DNA of 33,097 nucleotides from Rhodanobacter spathiphylli B39 (GTDB taxonomy: Bacteria; Pseudomonadota; Gammaproteobacteria; Xanthomonadales; Rhodanobacteraceae), in the NCBI RefSeq assembly GCF_000264295.1, contig NZ_AJXT01000032.1, positions 1 to 33,097 of the forward strand, in the 5' to 3' direction. Numbering within the stretch: position 1 is the stretch's first letter; each line of letters begins with the position of its first letter. A program made the translations under genes and the position numbers. The notes beneath the pieces are model-generated. The model was given only the letters and a program-made list of their open reading frames with translations, ran no database searches and had not been told where the DNA came from. This document shows positions 24,797 through 33,097 of the stretch, one piece after another.

Positions 24797-25324
24797 TTAC
24801 GCCTTCTTGGCTTCCTTCAGGGTGATCTTCTCGCCGGAGTAGCGCACGCCCTTGCCCTTGTAGGGTTCCGGCGGACGGAAACCGCGAATCTTGGCAGCGA
24901 CCTGGCCCACCACCTGCTTGTCCGCGCCCTTGATCAGGACCTCGGTCTGGGTCGGGGTTTCGATGCTGATGCCTTCCGGCGCATCGAAGACGACCGGGTG
25001 CGAGAAGCCCAGGCTCAGGTTCAGCGACTTGCCGGCCATGGAGACGCGGTAGCCGACGCCGACCAGCTCAAGCTTGCGCTCGTAGCCTGTGGACACGCCG
25101 GTGACCATGTTGGCCAGCAGCGCACGAGCGGTACCACCGAACTTGTCGTCGGCGCCCTCGTCCAGGCTGATGTTCGCCACACCGTTTTCGACCGCCACGG
25201 TGACGCCCGGCAGATGGTGCACGGACAGGGTGCCCTTCGGGCCTTTCACCGAGATCTGATCGTCGCTGATGGTCAGCTCGACGCCCTTCGGCAGGGAAAT
25301 GGGTTGTTTGGCAACACGTGACAT
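24797..25324 (-). CDS. rplF: 50S ribosomal protein L6
   Basis: 175 residues (E. coli 177). L6 binds 23S rRNA near the factor-binding site. Two similar domains are seen; the C-terminal signature [24 protein letters not shown] is intact. It follows rpsH with an 11-base gap and is followed by a 103-base spacer with an 18-base palindrome. Confidence 0.97.
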   Translation of the reverse strand: MSRVAKQPISLPKGVELTISDDQISVKGPKGTLSVHHLPGVTVAVENGVANISLDEGADDKFGGTARALLANMVTGVSTGYERKLELVGVGYRVSMAGKSLNLSLGFSHPVVFDAPEGISIETPTQTEVLIKGADKQVVGQVAAKIRGFRPPEPYKGKGVRYSGEKITLKEAKKA

Positions 25325-25335
25325 CGAAAGACTCC

Positions 25336-25731
25336 TTATGCCACTTGGCCGATGACTTCGCCGCCCAGGCCCTTGGCACGGGCCTGCGCATCGGTCAACA
25401 GACCAGCGGAAGTCGAGATGATCGAGATACCCAGGCCACCAAGGACCTTCGGCAGCTCGTCCTTGCCGCGATACACACGCAGGCCGGAGCGGCTGACACG
25501 GGAGATGCGCTCGATGGCCGGCTGGCCCTCGAAATACTTGAGCTTGATCTCGAGCACCGGCTTGCCTTCCTCGGCGGAAGTCTTGGCGTCGAGGATGTAG
25601 CCCTCGTTCTTGAGAAGGTCGGCGATCGCCACCTTCAGTTTCGACGACGGCATACGCACGGTCGGCTTGCCCATGGCCTGGGCATTGCGGACGCGCGTGA
25701 ACAGATCGGCGATGGGATCAGTCATGCTCAT
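25336..25731 (-). CDS. rpsH: 30S ribosomal protein S8
   Basis: 131 residues starting [19 protein letters not shown]8 binds helix 21 of 16S rRNA and, in E. coli, represses the spc operon by binding near rplE. The C-terminal [33 protein letters not shown] matches the family. The ATG at 25731 has AAGGA at 8 bases; a second ATG at 25725 gives two residues fewer. It sits behind a 226-base spacer with hairpins and a promoter candidate, so a transcription unit may start here. Confidence 0.97.
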   Translation of the reverse strand: MSMTDPIADLFTRVRNAQAMGKPTVRMPSSKLKVAIADLLKNEGYILDAKTSAEEGKPVLEIKLKYFEGQPAIERISRVSRSGLRVYRGKDELPKVLGGLGISIISTSAGLLTDAQARAKGLGGEVIGQVA

Positions 25732-25790
25732 GAAAACATCCTTCAGAGTGCACCGATATCCGATAAAACCGGAAATCAATCAGATTGTGA

Positions 25791-25807
25791 GCTGGCAAGA
25801 CGCCAGC
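25791..25807. other. Hairpin in the predicted rpsH leader
   Basis: GCTGGC and GCCAGC pair perfectly around AAGAC. It would lie about 15-30 bases into an RNA started from the 25828-25856 promoter, upstream of rpsH. Confidence 0.42.
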
Positions 25808-25827
25808 CTGCGTTGCGCAGACCGCCG

Positions 25828-25856
25828 ACTATAACAGCAATTTCAGGTTTTGGCGA
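25828..25856 (-). promoter_or_regulatory. Possible extended -10 promoter upstream of rpsH
   Basis: On the minus strand TGTTATAGT gives an extended -10 (TG-n-TATAGT; box at 25828-25833). A -35-like TCGCCA (25851-25856; 4 of 6) lies 17 bases upstream. It lies within the 226-base rpsN-rpsH spacer, directly after a row of three hairpins. Confidence 0.5.
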
Positions 25857-25861
25857 ATAAC

Positions 25862-25933
25862 GATGCGGTAGTCGCATCCGGCAACCGCAACAACCGTTGC
25901 GGCTGGCCACGACGAGGCGGGCAATCTGCCCGC
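25862..25933. other. Row of three perfect hairpins between rpsN and rpsH
   Basis: GATGCG/CGCATC (25862-25878, 5-base loop), CCGCAAC/GTTGCGG (25885-25902, 4-base loop) and GCGGGCA/TGCCCGC (25917-25933, 3-base loop) follow each other with 6- and 14-base spacings. None has a T tract. They begin 24 bases after the rpsN stop codon in the sense direction. Confidence 0.58.
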
Positions 25934-25957
25934 ATGTCAGTGCGGAACGTTGTTGGG

Positions 25958-26263
25958 TTACCAGCTGGCCTTGCGCAGACCCGGCACGTCACCGCGCATG
26001 GTCGCTTCACGCAGCTTGTTGCGGCCCAGGCCGAACTTCGCATAGACCGCACGCGGACGACCGGTCAGCGCGCAACGGGTACGCTGGCGCACCGGACTCG
26101 CATCGCGCGGCAGCTTCTGCAGCTTGGTCTGAGCTTCCATCTTCTCCTCGTAGGAGGCCTTGGGGCTCAGCACGATCGCCTTGAGCTCGGCGCGCTTGGC
26201 GGCGAACTTCTCGACGAGTTTGGTCCGCTTGATATCGCGGTTCACCATTGATGTCTTGGCCAT
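25958..26263 (-). CDS. rpsN: 30S ribosomal protein S14 (zinc-free, long form)
   Basis: 101 residues, the long cysteine-free C- form of S14, in the 30S head. [20 protein letters not shown] at the start and [38 protein letters not shown] at the end are typical; the CxxC pairs of the zinc form are missing. It follows rplE with a 12-base gap and precedes the unusually long 226-base spacer before rpsH. Confidence 0.97.
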   Translation of the reverse strand: MAKTSMVNRDIKRTKLVEKFAAKRAELKAIVLSPKASYEEKMEAQTKLQKLPRDASPVRQRTRCALTGRPRAVYAKFGLGRNKLREATMRGDVPGLRKASW

Positions 26264-26275
26264 GGATAACGCCTA

Positions 26276-26815
26276 TCAGTTGCGGAACGGGAAGCTGAAC
26301 GCTGCCAGCAGGGCTTTCGCCTCTTCGTCGGTCTTGGCGGTGGTGGCGATGGAGATATCCATGCCGCGCAGCGCGTCAACCTGGTCGAAGTCGATCTCAG
26401 GGAAGATGATCTGTTCCTTGATGCCGAAGTTGTAGTTGCCACGGCCGTCGAAGGCCTTCGCCGAGACACCACGGAAGTCGCGCACGCGCGGCAGCGAGAT
26501 GTTGATCAGGCGATCCATGAACTCCCACATCTGGGCGCGACGCAAGGTGACCTTGCAGCCGATCGGCCAGCCGTCACGGATCTTGAACGAGGCCACCGAA
26601 ACGCGGGCCTTGGTCGTGATCGGCTTCTGACCCGAGAGCTTGGCCATGTCGGCCACGGCGTTCTCCAGGATCTTCTTGTTGCCGGCAGCTTCGCCCACGC
26701 CCATGTTCAGCGTGATCTTGGTGATGCGGGGAACCTGCATCACGTTCTGGTAGCCGAACTGCTCGGTGAGCTTGGCGACTACCTTCTCTTTGTAGAAATT
26801 TTCGAGGCGGGTCAT
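26276..26815 (-). CDS. rplE: 50S ribosomal protein L5
   Basis: 179 residues as in E. coli. L5 binds 5S rRNA and contacts the P-site tRNA and S13. [43 protein letters not shown] is the conserved N-terminus, and [31 protein letters not shown] and the C-terminal blocks are intact. Gap to rplX is 12 bases. Confidence 0.98.
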   Translation of the reverse strand: MTRLENFYKEKVVAKLTEQFGYQNVMQVPRITKITLNMGVGEAAGNKKILENAVADMAKLSGQKPITTKARVSVASFKIRDGWPIGCKVTLRRAQMWEFMDRLINISLPRVRDFRGVSAKAFDGRGNYNFGIKEQIIFPEIDFDQVDALRGMDISIATTAKTDEEAKALLAAFSFPFRN

Positions 26816-26827
26816 GATCGTGATTCC

Positions 26828-27142
26828 TTACGCGTCCACGACCTCGCCATTCGAACGGAACACGCGGACCTTGCGCCCATCTTCGAGCGTTTTGGTGCCG
26901 ACGCGTTCACCCTTGTTCGTGGCGGGGTTGAACAGCTGCACATTGGAGAGATGGATCGAGGCCTCACGCTCGACGATGCCACCGGCCTGATTGGCCTGCG
27001 GATTCGGCTTGGTGTGGCGCTTGACCAGGTTCACGTTGGAGACGAATACACGCTCGCCTGCAACACGCAGCACGTCGCCGCGCTGACCCTTGTTCTTGCC
27101 GGTGATCACGAGGACCTGATCACCCTTGCGGATACGGTTCAT
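26828..27142 (-). CDS. rplX: 50S ribosomal protein L24
   Basis: 104 residues from the ATG at 27142 ([20 protein letters not shown]). L24 is an assembly initiator that binds the 5' end of 23S rRNA. The KOW motif spans about residues 5-32 ([21 protein letters not shown]). An upstream in-frame start at 27175 lies over the end of rplN and gives an untypical extension. Gap to rplN is 13 bases. Confidence 0.97.
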   Translation of the reverse strand: MNRIRKGDQVLVITGKNKGQRGDVLRVAGERVFVSNVNLVKRHTKPNPQANQAGGIVEREASIHLSNVQLFNPATNKGERVGTKTLEDGRKVRVFRSNGEVVDA

Positions 27143-27155
27143 ATCTTGACTCCGC

Positions 27156-27524
27156 TCAGAGCACTTCGGGCGCAAGCGAGACGATCTTCATGAACTTCTC
27201 GCTGCGCAGCTCGCGGGTGACCGGTCCGAAAATACGGGTGCCGATCGGCTCGAGCTTGTTGTTGAGGAGGACCGCTGCATTGCCGTCGAAACGGATCAGC
27301 GAACCATCGGGACGGCGGACACCCTTGGCGGTGCGAACCACCACGGCATTGTACACCTCGCCCTTCTTGACCTTGCCGCGGGGAATCGCATCCTTGACGG
27401 TGACCTTGATGACGTCACCGATCGCGGCGTAACGACGCTTGGAGCCGCCGAGCACCTTGATGCACATCAGTTCCTTCGCGCCGCTGTTGTCCGCTGCGGA
27501 AAGCGTGCTTTGCATCTGGATCAT
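27156..27524 (-). CDS. rplN: 50S ribosomal protein L14
   Basis: 122 residues from [34 protein letters not shown]14 sits at the subunit interface and forms bridges to the 30S subunit. The family signature [30 protein letters not shown] is intact. The ATG at 27524 follows GGAGGG; a longer in-frame start at 27605 overlaps rpsQ and is rejected. It is the first gene of the spc set in the classic division, but only 14 bases separate it from rpsQ, so no spc promoter is visible here. Confidence 0.98.
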   Translation of the reverse strand: MIQMQSTLSAADNSGAKELMCIKVLGGSKRRYAAIGDVIKVTVKDAIPRGKVKKGEVYNAVVVRTAKGVRRPDGSLIRFDGNAAVLLNNKLEPIGTRIFGPVTRELRSEKFMKIVSLAPEVL

Positions 27525-27538
27525 GTCTGCACCCTCCC

Positions 27539-27814
27539 TTAGACGTTGGCGCGCGTGATGATCTCGACCACGCGGTGATGTTTGGTCTTGGACAATGGAC
27601 GGCACTCGGCGATACGCACGAGGTCACCCTCGTTCGCACCCAGGTCGTCCTGCGCATGCAGCTTGGTCGACCGGCGGATGATCTTGCCGAGCAGCCAATG
27701 CTGCTCCTGACGCTCGACCAGGACGGTAACCGTCTTGTCCATCTTGTTGCTGGTGACGCGACCTTCGAGGGTACGCGCCTGCTTCTTGTCAGATTGAATC
27801 TGGTTGTCGCTCAT
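27539..27814 (-). CDS. rpsQ: 30S ribosomal protein S17
   Basis: 91 residues, an OB-fold 16S rRNA-binding protein. [42 protein letters not shown] and [24 protein letters not shown] are typical. The N-terminal [15 protein letters not shown] is a little longer than in E. coli (84 residues). Gap to rpmC is 12 bases. Confidence 0.97.
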   Translation of the reverse strand: MSDNQIQSDKKQARTLEGRVTSNKMDKTVTVLVERQEQHWLLGKIIRRSTKLHAQDDLGANEGDLVRIAECRPLSKTKHHRVVEIITRANV

Positions 27815-27826
27815 GTCGGCCGTCCC

Positions 27827-28012
27827 TTACTTCTTGCTGCCGAGCACGAACTTCGTGCGGGCGATGTCGCGCCGAACGCGGCGCAGCTGGTGCGGCTGGG
27901 TAAGCTGGCCGGAACCCTTCTGCATGCGCAGATTGAACTGCTCCTTGCGCAGGTCCAGCAGATGCTGCTTCAGCTCGTCGGCCGACTGGTTGTTGATATC
28001 TTTGCTGGCCAT
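27827..28012 (-). CDS. rpmC: 50S ribosomal protein L29
   Basis: 61 residues from the ATG at 28012. L29 lies at the tunnel exit, where trigger factor and SRP dock. [47 protein letters not shown] is diagnostic. The sense strand reads GTGATGG across the junction: the rplP stop TGA shares its A with the ATG, and a GTG at 28015 gives one extra residue. Translation is therefore coupled to rplP. Confidence 0.96.
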   Translation of the reverse strand: MASKDINNQSADELKQHLLDLRKEQFNLRMQKGSGQLTQPHQLRRVRRDIARTKFVLGSKK

Positions 28013-28425
28013 CACATCACCGCCCGGGTCACAAACTGGGTCTGCACCGAGAGCTTGGCGGCGGCCAGGCGGAACGCCTCGCGTGCCGTCGTCTCGTCGA
28101 CGCCCTCGATCTCGTAAAGCATGCGACCAGGCTGGATCGGAGCGACCCAGAACTCGACGCTGCCCTTGCCGGCGCCCATGCGGACTTCGATGGGCTTCTT
28201 GGTGATCGGCTTGTCAGGGAACACGCGGATCCACAACTTGCCGCCACGCTTGACGAAGCGGGTGATGCAACGACGGGCGGCTTCGATCTGGCGCGCGGTG
28301 AGCGCGCCGTGGGTCGTCGCCTTCAGGCCATACTCGCCAAAGCTGACGAGGTTGGAGCACTGAGCCAGACCGTCGTTGCGGCCCTTGAACTGCTTGCGGT
28401 ATTTGGTTCGCTTAGGTTGCAACAT
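28012..28425 (-). CDS. rplP: 50S ribosomal protein L16
   Basis: 137 residues (E. coli 136). L16 helps shape the A site and is the target of hydroxylase YcfD in some bacteria. [43 protein letters not shown] and [38 protein letters not shown] are diagnostic. It follows rpsC by 11 bases and overlaps the start of rpmC. Confidence 0.98.
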   Translation of the reverse strand: MLQPKRTKYRKQFKGRNDGLAQCSNLVSFGEYGLKATTHGALTARQIEAARRCITRFVKRGGKLWIRVFPDKPITKKPIEVRMGAGKGSVEFWVAPIQPGRMLYEIEGVDETTAREAFRLAAAKLSVQTQFVTRAVM

Positions 28426-28436
28426 GGCAACTCTCC

Positions 28437-29189
<753 letters not shown>

Positions 29190-29204
29190 CGTCTATGTCC
29201 CCGG

Positions 29205-29540
29205 TCAGTTACCAACAACCACAGTGATGTGGCTGGTGCGCTTGAGAATGCGCGAACCGCGGCCTTTGGCGCGGGCATACATGCGCTTCATCGCCGGACC
29301 TTCGTCGACGAAGATGCTGGCCACTTTCAGCTCGTCGACGTCGGCACCGAGATTGTTCTCGGCGTTGGCGACGGCCGACAGCAGCACCTTGCGGACAAGG
29401 TGTGCGGCCTTCTTGTTGGTATAGGTGAGCACGTCGCTGGCCCGGCCCACGGGAAGCCCGCGGACGAGATCAGCCACCAGGCGTGCCTTTTGCGCCGAAA
29501 TGCGGGCGCCGCGCAGGATCGCTTTGGCTTCAGTGCTCAT
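29205..29540 (-). CDS. rplV: 50S ribosomal protein L22
   Basis: 111 residues from [29 protein letters not shown]22 lines the peptide exit tunnel with its extended beta-hairpin, seen here as [29 protein letters not shown]. The sense strand reads GTGATGAGC: the rpsS stop TGA overlaps the ATG by one base, and a GTG at 29543 would add one residue. Coupled translation with rpsS is likely. Confidence 0.97.
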   Translation of the reverse strand: MSTEAKAILRGARISAQKARLVADLVRGLPVGRASDVLTYTNKKAAHLVRKVLLSAVANAENNLGADVDELKVASIFVDEGPAMKRMYARAKGRGSRILKRTSHITVVVGN

Positions 29541-29812
29541 CACTTGCCCTTCTTGTCGCCGACATGGCCTTTGAACGTGCGGGTCACCGCGAACTCGCCG
29601 AGCTTGTGCCCGACCATGTTCTCGTTGATCAGGACGGGCACGTGCTGACGGCCGTTGTGGATGGCGATGGTCAAGCCGACCATTTCCGGCAGGATCATCG
29701 AGCGACGCGACCAGGTCTTGATCGGGCGCTTGTTGTTGGCGGAAACCGCAGCTTCCACCTTCTTTACGAGGTGAAGGTCGACGAACGGACCTTTCTTCAA
29801 AGAGCGAGGCAT
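29540..29812 (-). CDS. rpsS: 30S ribosomal protein S19
   Basis: 90 residues. S19 forms a complex with S13 in the 30S head. [70 protein letters not shown] and the basic C-terminus are diagnostic. It lies 12 bases after rplB and overlaps the start of rplV by one base. Confidence 0.98.
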   Translation of the reverse strand: MPRSLKKGPFVDLHLVKKVEAAVSANNKRPIKTWSRRSMILPEMVGLTIAIHNGRQHVPVLINENMVGHKLGEFAVTRTFKGHVGDKKGK

Positions 29813-29824
29813 GTCGGCTTCCTG

Positions 29825-30649
29825 TTACTTGGTACGACGACGCACGATGAACTGCTGCGTGCGCTTGTTGTTACGGGTCTTGTAACCCTTGGCCGGCGTG
29901 CCCCACGGGCTGACCGGATGACGACCGCCGGAGGTCTTGCCTTCACCACCACCGTGCGGATGGTCGACCGGGTTCATCACCACACCGCGAACGGTCGGGC
30001 GAATACCCAGCCAGCGCTTGGCGCCGGCCTTGCCGAGCTTCTTCAGGCTGTGCTCGCCGTTGCCGACTTCGCCGATGGTGGCGCGGCAATCGACCGAGAC
30101 GCGACGCATCTCGCCGGAGCGAAGACGCAACGTGGCGTAGCCGGACTCACGGGCCACCAGCTGCACGGAGGCGCCGGCGCTGCGGGCGATCTGCGCACCC
30201 TTGCCCGGACGCAGTTCGATGCAGTGAATGGTGCTGCCCATCGGGATGTTGCGCAGCTGCAGGCAGTTGCCGGCCTTGATCGGCGCGTCACGACCGGACA
30301 CCAGGCGGTCGTCCACCTGCACGCCCTTCGGCGCGATGATGTAACGACGCTCGCCGTCGGCGTAGCACAGCAACGCGATGTGCGCGGTGCGGTTCGGATC
30401 GTATTCGATGCGCTCGACGCGGGCGGCGATGCCTTCCTTGTCGCGCTTGAAGTCGATGATGCGGTAATGCTGCTTGTGACCGCCGCCACGATGACGCACG
30501 GTGATGCGACCGTGGTGGTTGCGGCCGCCGGTGCGGGACTGCGACTCGGTCAACGCCGCGTACGGCGCGCCCTTGTACAGGCCTTCCGTCTTGACGCTGA
30601 CTGCGTCGCGACGACCCGGCGAGGTCGGCTTGTGGTTGATTAGTGCCAT
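29825..30649 (-). CDS. rplB: 50S ribosomal protein L2
   Basis: 274 residues (E. coli 273). L2 is a universally conserved 23S rRNA-binding protein needed for subunit association and peptidyl transfer. [29 protein letters not shown] is the N-terminal signature, and the C-terminal [27 protein letters not shown] contains the conserved histidine implicated in activity. Gap to rplW 17 bases. Confidence 0.98.
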   Translation of the reverse strand: MALINHKPTSPGRRDAVSVKTEGLYKGAPYAALTESQSRTGGRNHHGRITVRHRGGGHKQHYRIIDFKRDKEGIAARVERIEYDPNRTAHIALLCYADGERRYIIAPKGVQVDDRLVSGRDAPIKAGNCLQLRNIPMGSTIHCIELRPGKGAQIARSAGASVQLVARESGYATLRLRSGEMRRVSVDCRATIGEVGNGEHSLKKLGKAGAKRWLGIRPTVRGVVMNPVDHPHGGGEGKTSGGRHPVSPWGTPAKGYKTRNNKRTQQFIVRRRTK

Positions 30650-30666
30650 CTCACAGAACTCCTGGC

Positions 30667-30960
30667 TCAGGCCTTGGCGGCGACGTCGATGGTCTGGCCA
30701 TCGGCAAGACGCACGTAGGCCTTGCGCTTGCCCTGGCGGCTGCCAGCGCGTTGACGAAAGGCTTTGACCTTGCCCTTGGTGTTGACGAGGTTCACCTGTT
30801 CGACCTTGACGTCGAACAGCTTCTCCACGGCAGAACGGACATCGGCCTTGGTTGCCGTGGGGGCGACCACGAATACGTACTGGTTGTGCTCGGCGAGACG
30901 CGCCGATTTCTCGGAGATGTGCGGCGCGCGCAGCGTGTCGAGAATGCGTTCGTTGTTCAT
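30667..30960 (-). CDS. rplW: 50S ribosomal protein L23
   Basis: 97 residues starting [23 protein letters not shown]23 is the docking site of trigger factor and SRP at the tunnel exit. [37 protein letters not shown] matches the family. The ATG overlaps the rplD stop as ATGA, so the two are coupled. A GTG at 30969 would add three residues and is less likely. Confidence 0.97.
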   Translation of the reverse strand: MNNERILDTLRAPHISEKSARLAEHNQYVFVVAPTATKADVRSAVEKLFDVKVEQVNLVNTKGKVKAFRQRAGSRQGKRKAYVRLADGQTIDVAAKA

Positions 30961-31559
30961 GCCAGCCACTCCTCGACCTTCTTCACGGCGTCAACCGTCA
31001 TCACCACATGGTCGGAACCGACCAGGCTGACCGGGTTCAGACCCATCACATCCAGCACATGGATGTAGGGGATGTTGCGGGCAGCCAGGAACACTGCCTC
31101 GGAGGCGTCTTCGGACACCAGCAGCACGCGACCGGAAACTTCCAGCTCGGCCAGCTTGGCAACCATCAACGAGGTCTTCGGGGACTCGACGCCGAAGCTC
31201 TCGACGACCTTCAGGCGACCCTGACGGGCCAGCTCGGAGAAGATCGAGCGGATCGCCACGCGGTAAGCCTTGCGGTTGACCTTCTGCTCGTAGCTGCGGG
31301 GCTTTGCCGCGAACGCACGACCGCCGCCGACAAAGATCGGAGCGCGATAGTCGCCGTGACGGGCGCCACCGCCCTTCTGCTTCTTGAATTTCTTGGTGGT
31401 GCCGGACATCTGGCCGCGCGACAGCTGCGACTGGGTACCTGCACGACCGGCCGCCTGGTAGGCGATCACGACCTGGTGGACCAGGGCCTTCTTGTACTCG
31501 CCGCCGAACACTTCGTCCGACACGCTGAGCGGCTTGGCGCCAATAACATTGAGTTCCAT
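30957..31559 (-). CDS. rplD: 50S ribosomal protein L4
   Basis: 200 residues (E. coli 201). L4 sends a long loop (about residues 45-95: [32 protein letters not shown]) into the exit tunnel. In E. coli it also represses the S10 operon by stimulating premature termination in the rpsJ leader and by blocking translation. It also inhibits RNase E. The structured leader found here upstream of rpsJ is a natural candidate target, but this has not been shown. It is 11 bases after rplC. Confidence 0.97.
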   Translation of the reverse strand: MELNVIGAKPLSVSDEVFGGEYKKALVHQVVIAYQAAGRAGTQSQLSRGQMSGTTKKFKKQKGGGARHGDYRAPIFVGGGRAFAAKPRSYEQKVNRKAYRVAIRSIFSELARQGRLKVVESFGVESPKTSLMVAKLAELEVSGRVLLVSEDASEAVFLAARNIPYIHVLDVMGLNPVSLVGSDHVVMTVDAVKKVEEWLA

Positions 31560-31570
31560 GGCGTCTCTCC

Positions 31571-32212
31571 TCAGCTCTTCGTCGTCGGGCGGATGATGAC
31601 GTCGCCACCGGTTGCACCCGGCACCGCGCCCTTCACCGCAATCAGATGACGCTCGGCGTCGACCTTGACCACTTCCAGACCCTGCTGCGTGCGGTTGACC
31701 GCACCCATGTGGCCGGACATCTTCTTGCCCGGGAACACGCGGCCCGGAGTCTGGCGCTGGCCGATGGAGCCCGGCGCGCGATGCGACAGCGAGTTACCGT
31801 GGGTGGCATCACCCATCTTGAAGTTCCAGCGCTTGATCGTGCCCTGGAAGCCCTTGCCCTTGGACACGCCGGCGACATCGACGATCTGGCCGACGGTGAA
31901 CACGTCGTCAGCCTTGATCTCGGCGCCCACTTCGTACTTGCCGAGGTCATCGGCAGACACGCGGAATTCCCACAAACCACGACCCGGCTCGACCTTTGCC
32001 TTCGCGTAGTGGCCCTTCAGCGGCTGCGTCAGGAGGTTTGCGCGCTTGCTGCCCGCGGAAACCTGGACGGCGCTGTAGCCATCGTTATCGTCCGTCTTCA
32101 GCTGGGTCACCCGGTTCGGCGTCGCTTCAATCAGCGTCACCGGAATCGAGCGGCCATCTTCAGTGAAGAGCCGGCTCATGCCGCACTTGCGGCCAACCAA
32201 TCCGATACTCAT
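31571..32212 (-). CDS. rplC: 50S ribosomal protein L3
   Basis: 213 residues from [21 protein letters not shown]3 is an early assembly protein near the peptidyl transferase centre. [23 protein letters not shown] contains the glutamine normally methylated by PrmB. The ATG at 32212 has AGGA at 7 bases; an in-frame ATG at 32236 adds eight untypical residues (MSDRQDTN) and overlaps the rpsJ stop, so it is disfavoured. Gap to rpsJ is 20 bases. Confidence 0.97.
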   Translation of the reverse strand: MSIGLVGRKCGMSRLFTEDGRSIPVTLIEATPNRVTQLKTDDNDGYSAVQVSAGSKRANLLTQPLKGHYAKAKVEPGRGLWEFRVSADDLGKYEVGAEIKADDVFTVGQIVDVAGVSKGKGFQGTIKRWNFKMGDATHGNSLSHRAPGSIGQRQTPGRVFPGKKMSGHMGAVNRTQQGLEVVKVDAERHLIAVKGAVPGATGGDVIIRPTTKS

Positions 32213-32232
32213 ATTCGTATCCTGTCTGTCGC

Positions 32233-32544
32233 TCAACCGAGCTTGATCTGAACATCGACGCCAGCGGCGAGATCAAGCTTCATGAGCGCGTCCACGGTCT
32301 TGTCGTTCGGGTCGACGATGTCGAGCACACGCTTGTGGGTACGGGTCTCGTACTGGTCGCGTGCATCCTTGTCGACGTGCGGCGACGTCAGAATGGTGTA
32401 ACGCTCGATCTTGGTCGGAAGCGGAATCGGGCCGAGTACCGTGGCACCCGTGCGCTTTGCCGTCTCGACGATCTCGCTGGCGGAGCGGTCGATCAGTCGA
32501 TGATCGTACGCTTTCAGCCGAATCCGAATCTTCTGGTTCGCCAT
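32233..32544 (-). CDS. rpsJ: 30S ribosomal protein S10 (NusE)
   Basis: 103 residues as in E. coli. S10 lies in the 30S head and, as NusE, pairs with NusB in transcription antitermination and with NusG in coupling. [61 protein letters not shown] is diagnostic. AGGA precedes the ATG by 8 bases. It is the first gene of the S10 set and follows a long structured leader. Confidence 0.98.
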   Translation of the reverse strand: MANQKIRIRLKAYDHRLIDRSASEIVETAKRTGATVLGPIPLPTKIERYTILTSPHVDKDARDQYETRTHKRVLDIVDPNDKTVDALMKLDLAAGVDVQIKLG

Positions 32545-32847
32545 AACCGTGTCCTGTTGTCTAAAGAACGTAATGTGAAACGAAGCGGCTTCTCACCGCC
32601 CCGCACTACCTTTTGCCACTGCATCGGCGCCGCGCGGTGAACTGCATGACCCCTCTGAAAAACGCCAGGCGAGCAACGGAACGCTCGCCTGGCACAATCC
32701 GAATCTCGCGCAAAACGACGTGTCGACAGGCTTCTCCCCGTCATCACGTCGACTTGCGAGGGCCGATCCACGGCCAGCGAACTCGAAACACATCCTGTGT
32801 CTCATTTCGCGGTAGGTCAGCCAAAACATGTCTGGCTGACGAGTGAG
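32545..32847 (-). ncRNA. Candidate structured S10 operon leader RNA
   Basis: From the predicted start point (about 32847) to rpsJ the sense strand shows several stems. These are GTCAGCCA/TGGCTGAC (32816-32840, 8 bp), ACACA/TGTGT (about 32788-32800), GGCCG/CGGCC (32761-32775), CGACGTG/CACGTCG (32716-32751, 7 bp, followed by TTTTG) and an 11-bp intrinsic terminator (32658-32693). About 110 bases then lead to rpsJ. A plausible reading is transcription attenuation of the S10 genes, in E. coli exerted by L4. I see no reading frame in this stretch, and whether it matches known S10 leaders could not be tested. Confidence 0.5.
32658..32693 (-). terminator. Intrinsic terminator/attenuator upstream of rpsJ
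   Basis: On the minus strand GCCAGGCGAGC and GCTCGCCTGGC form a perfect 11-bp stem around an 8-base loop and are followed by GTTTTTC. It lies 114 bases before the rpsJ start codon and downstream of the predicted promoter, so it should act on the S10 transcript. It could also stop read-through from tuf. Confidence 0.75.
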
Positions 32848-32853
32848 CTGCCA

Positions 32854-32882
32854 AGTATACCGACAAAACTTCAACAAGTGAA
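32854..32882 (-). promoter_or_regulatory. Predicted sigma70 promoter of the S10 operon
   Basis: On the minus strand TTCACT (32877-32882; 4 of 6) and TATACT (32854-32859; 5 of 6) are separated by 17 bases. It lies about 160 bases after tuf and about 300 bases before rpsJ. Confidence 0.55.
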
Positions 32883-33007
32883 GGGGTGCAGCGCGATCCG
32901 GAGATCGTCGCCTCACCGGACGGTCAAGGCACCGGGAGCGAGCGGCATTTGCATCCGCCCGTCCCGTGAATTTACTTCAGCCATCCTCCCTGATGGCGAA
33001 GATCAAA

Positions 33008-33023
33008 CCGGCATCCATGCCGG
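33008..33023 (-). terminator. CATGGATG-apex hairpin after tuf
   Basis: On the minus strand CCGGCATGGATGCCGG forms 7-bp perfect arms around GG, followed by TTTGATCTT. It lies 18 bases past the tuf stop and may be a weak terminator or processing stem. Between it and the S10 promoter (32883-33007) only short pairings such as CCATC/GATGG are seen. Confidence 0.5.
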
Positions 33024-33041
33024 ACTACTCATAAGAGCGTA

Positions 33042-33097
33042 TTACTTGATGACTTTGGCCACCACGCCGGCGCCGACGGTGCGGCCGCCTTCGCGAA
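33042..33097 (-). CDS. tuf: Elongation factor Tu, C-terminal end (partial)
   Basis: Only the last 17 complete codons and the TAA stop are in the window; the gene continues past the right edge. The translated end REGGRTVGAGVVAKVIK is the invariant EF-Tu C-terminus. EF-Tu delivers aminoacyl-tRNA to the ribosome as a GTP complex. The position directly upstream of rpsJ fits the usual end of the str operon (rpsL-rpsG-fusA-tuf). Confidence 0.96.
   Translation of the reverse strand, partial: REGGRTVGAGVVAKVIK

Overview
This 33 kb window is GC-rich chromosomal DNA from a gammaproteobacterium, most likely of the order Xanthomonadales (Rhodanobacteraceae-like: Rhodanobacter, Dyella, Luteibacter and relatives). 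The assignment is an inference. It rests on the protein sequences, on a class II DAHP synthase next to dsbB, on the rng-yhdP-tldD neighbourhood, and on a hairpin cluster at the left edge of a style common in that group. No database search was possible.

Left half (1-18.3 kb) holds housekeeping and accessory genes on both strands. In order: a Cyc2-like cytochrome-porin candidate (-); tldD (-); a sterol-desaturase/fatty-acid-hydroxylase family gene (+), which interrupts the usual rng-yhdP-tldD order; yhdP and rng (-); a PP-loop Dph6-like ATPase overlapping a Mug-type DNA glycosylase (+); a translationally coupled pair of multiheme c-type cytochromes (-); an exported amidase (+); a small cysteine-rich protein (+); a membrane protein with an HELGGH motif (-); and a dsbB-DAHP synthase pair (-). 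Several convergent pairs end within about 10 bases of each other, one of them across a perfect hairpin that contains both stop codons.

Right half (18.4-33.1 kb) is one block on the minus strand, read from the right edge leftwards: the end of tuf, then the S10 genes (rpsJ rplC rplD rplW rplB rpsS rplV rpsC rplP rpmC rpsQ), the spc genes (rplN rplX rplE rpsN rpsH rplF rplR rpsE rpmD rplO secY) and the alpha genes (rpsM rpsK rpsD rpoA rplQ). It closes at a strong intrinsic terminator at about 18.4 kb. rpmJ (L36) is absent from its common position after secY. All proteins look intact.

The most unusual signal is in the spacers of this ribosomal block. Most junctions are 5-20 bases or overlap. Seven are long (83-497 bases), and each of these contains perfect or near-perfect hairpins. 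They include a roughly 300-base S10 leader with a sigma70-like promoter and an 11-bp intrinsic terminator upstream of rpsJ; a row of perfect hairpins followed by an extended -10 promoter between rpsN and rpsH; a two-hairpin module present in both the rpsM-rpsK and the rpoA-rplQ spacer; and three hairpins sharing a CATGGAYG apex. These suggest RNA-level control, processing or attenuation that splits the block into sub-operons. That is inference from sequence only.
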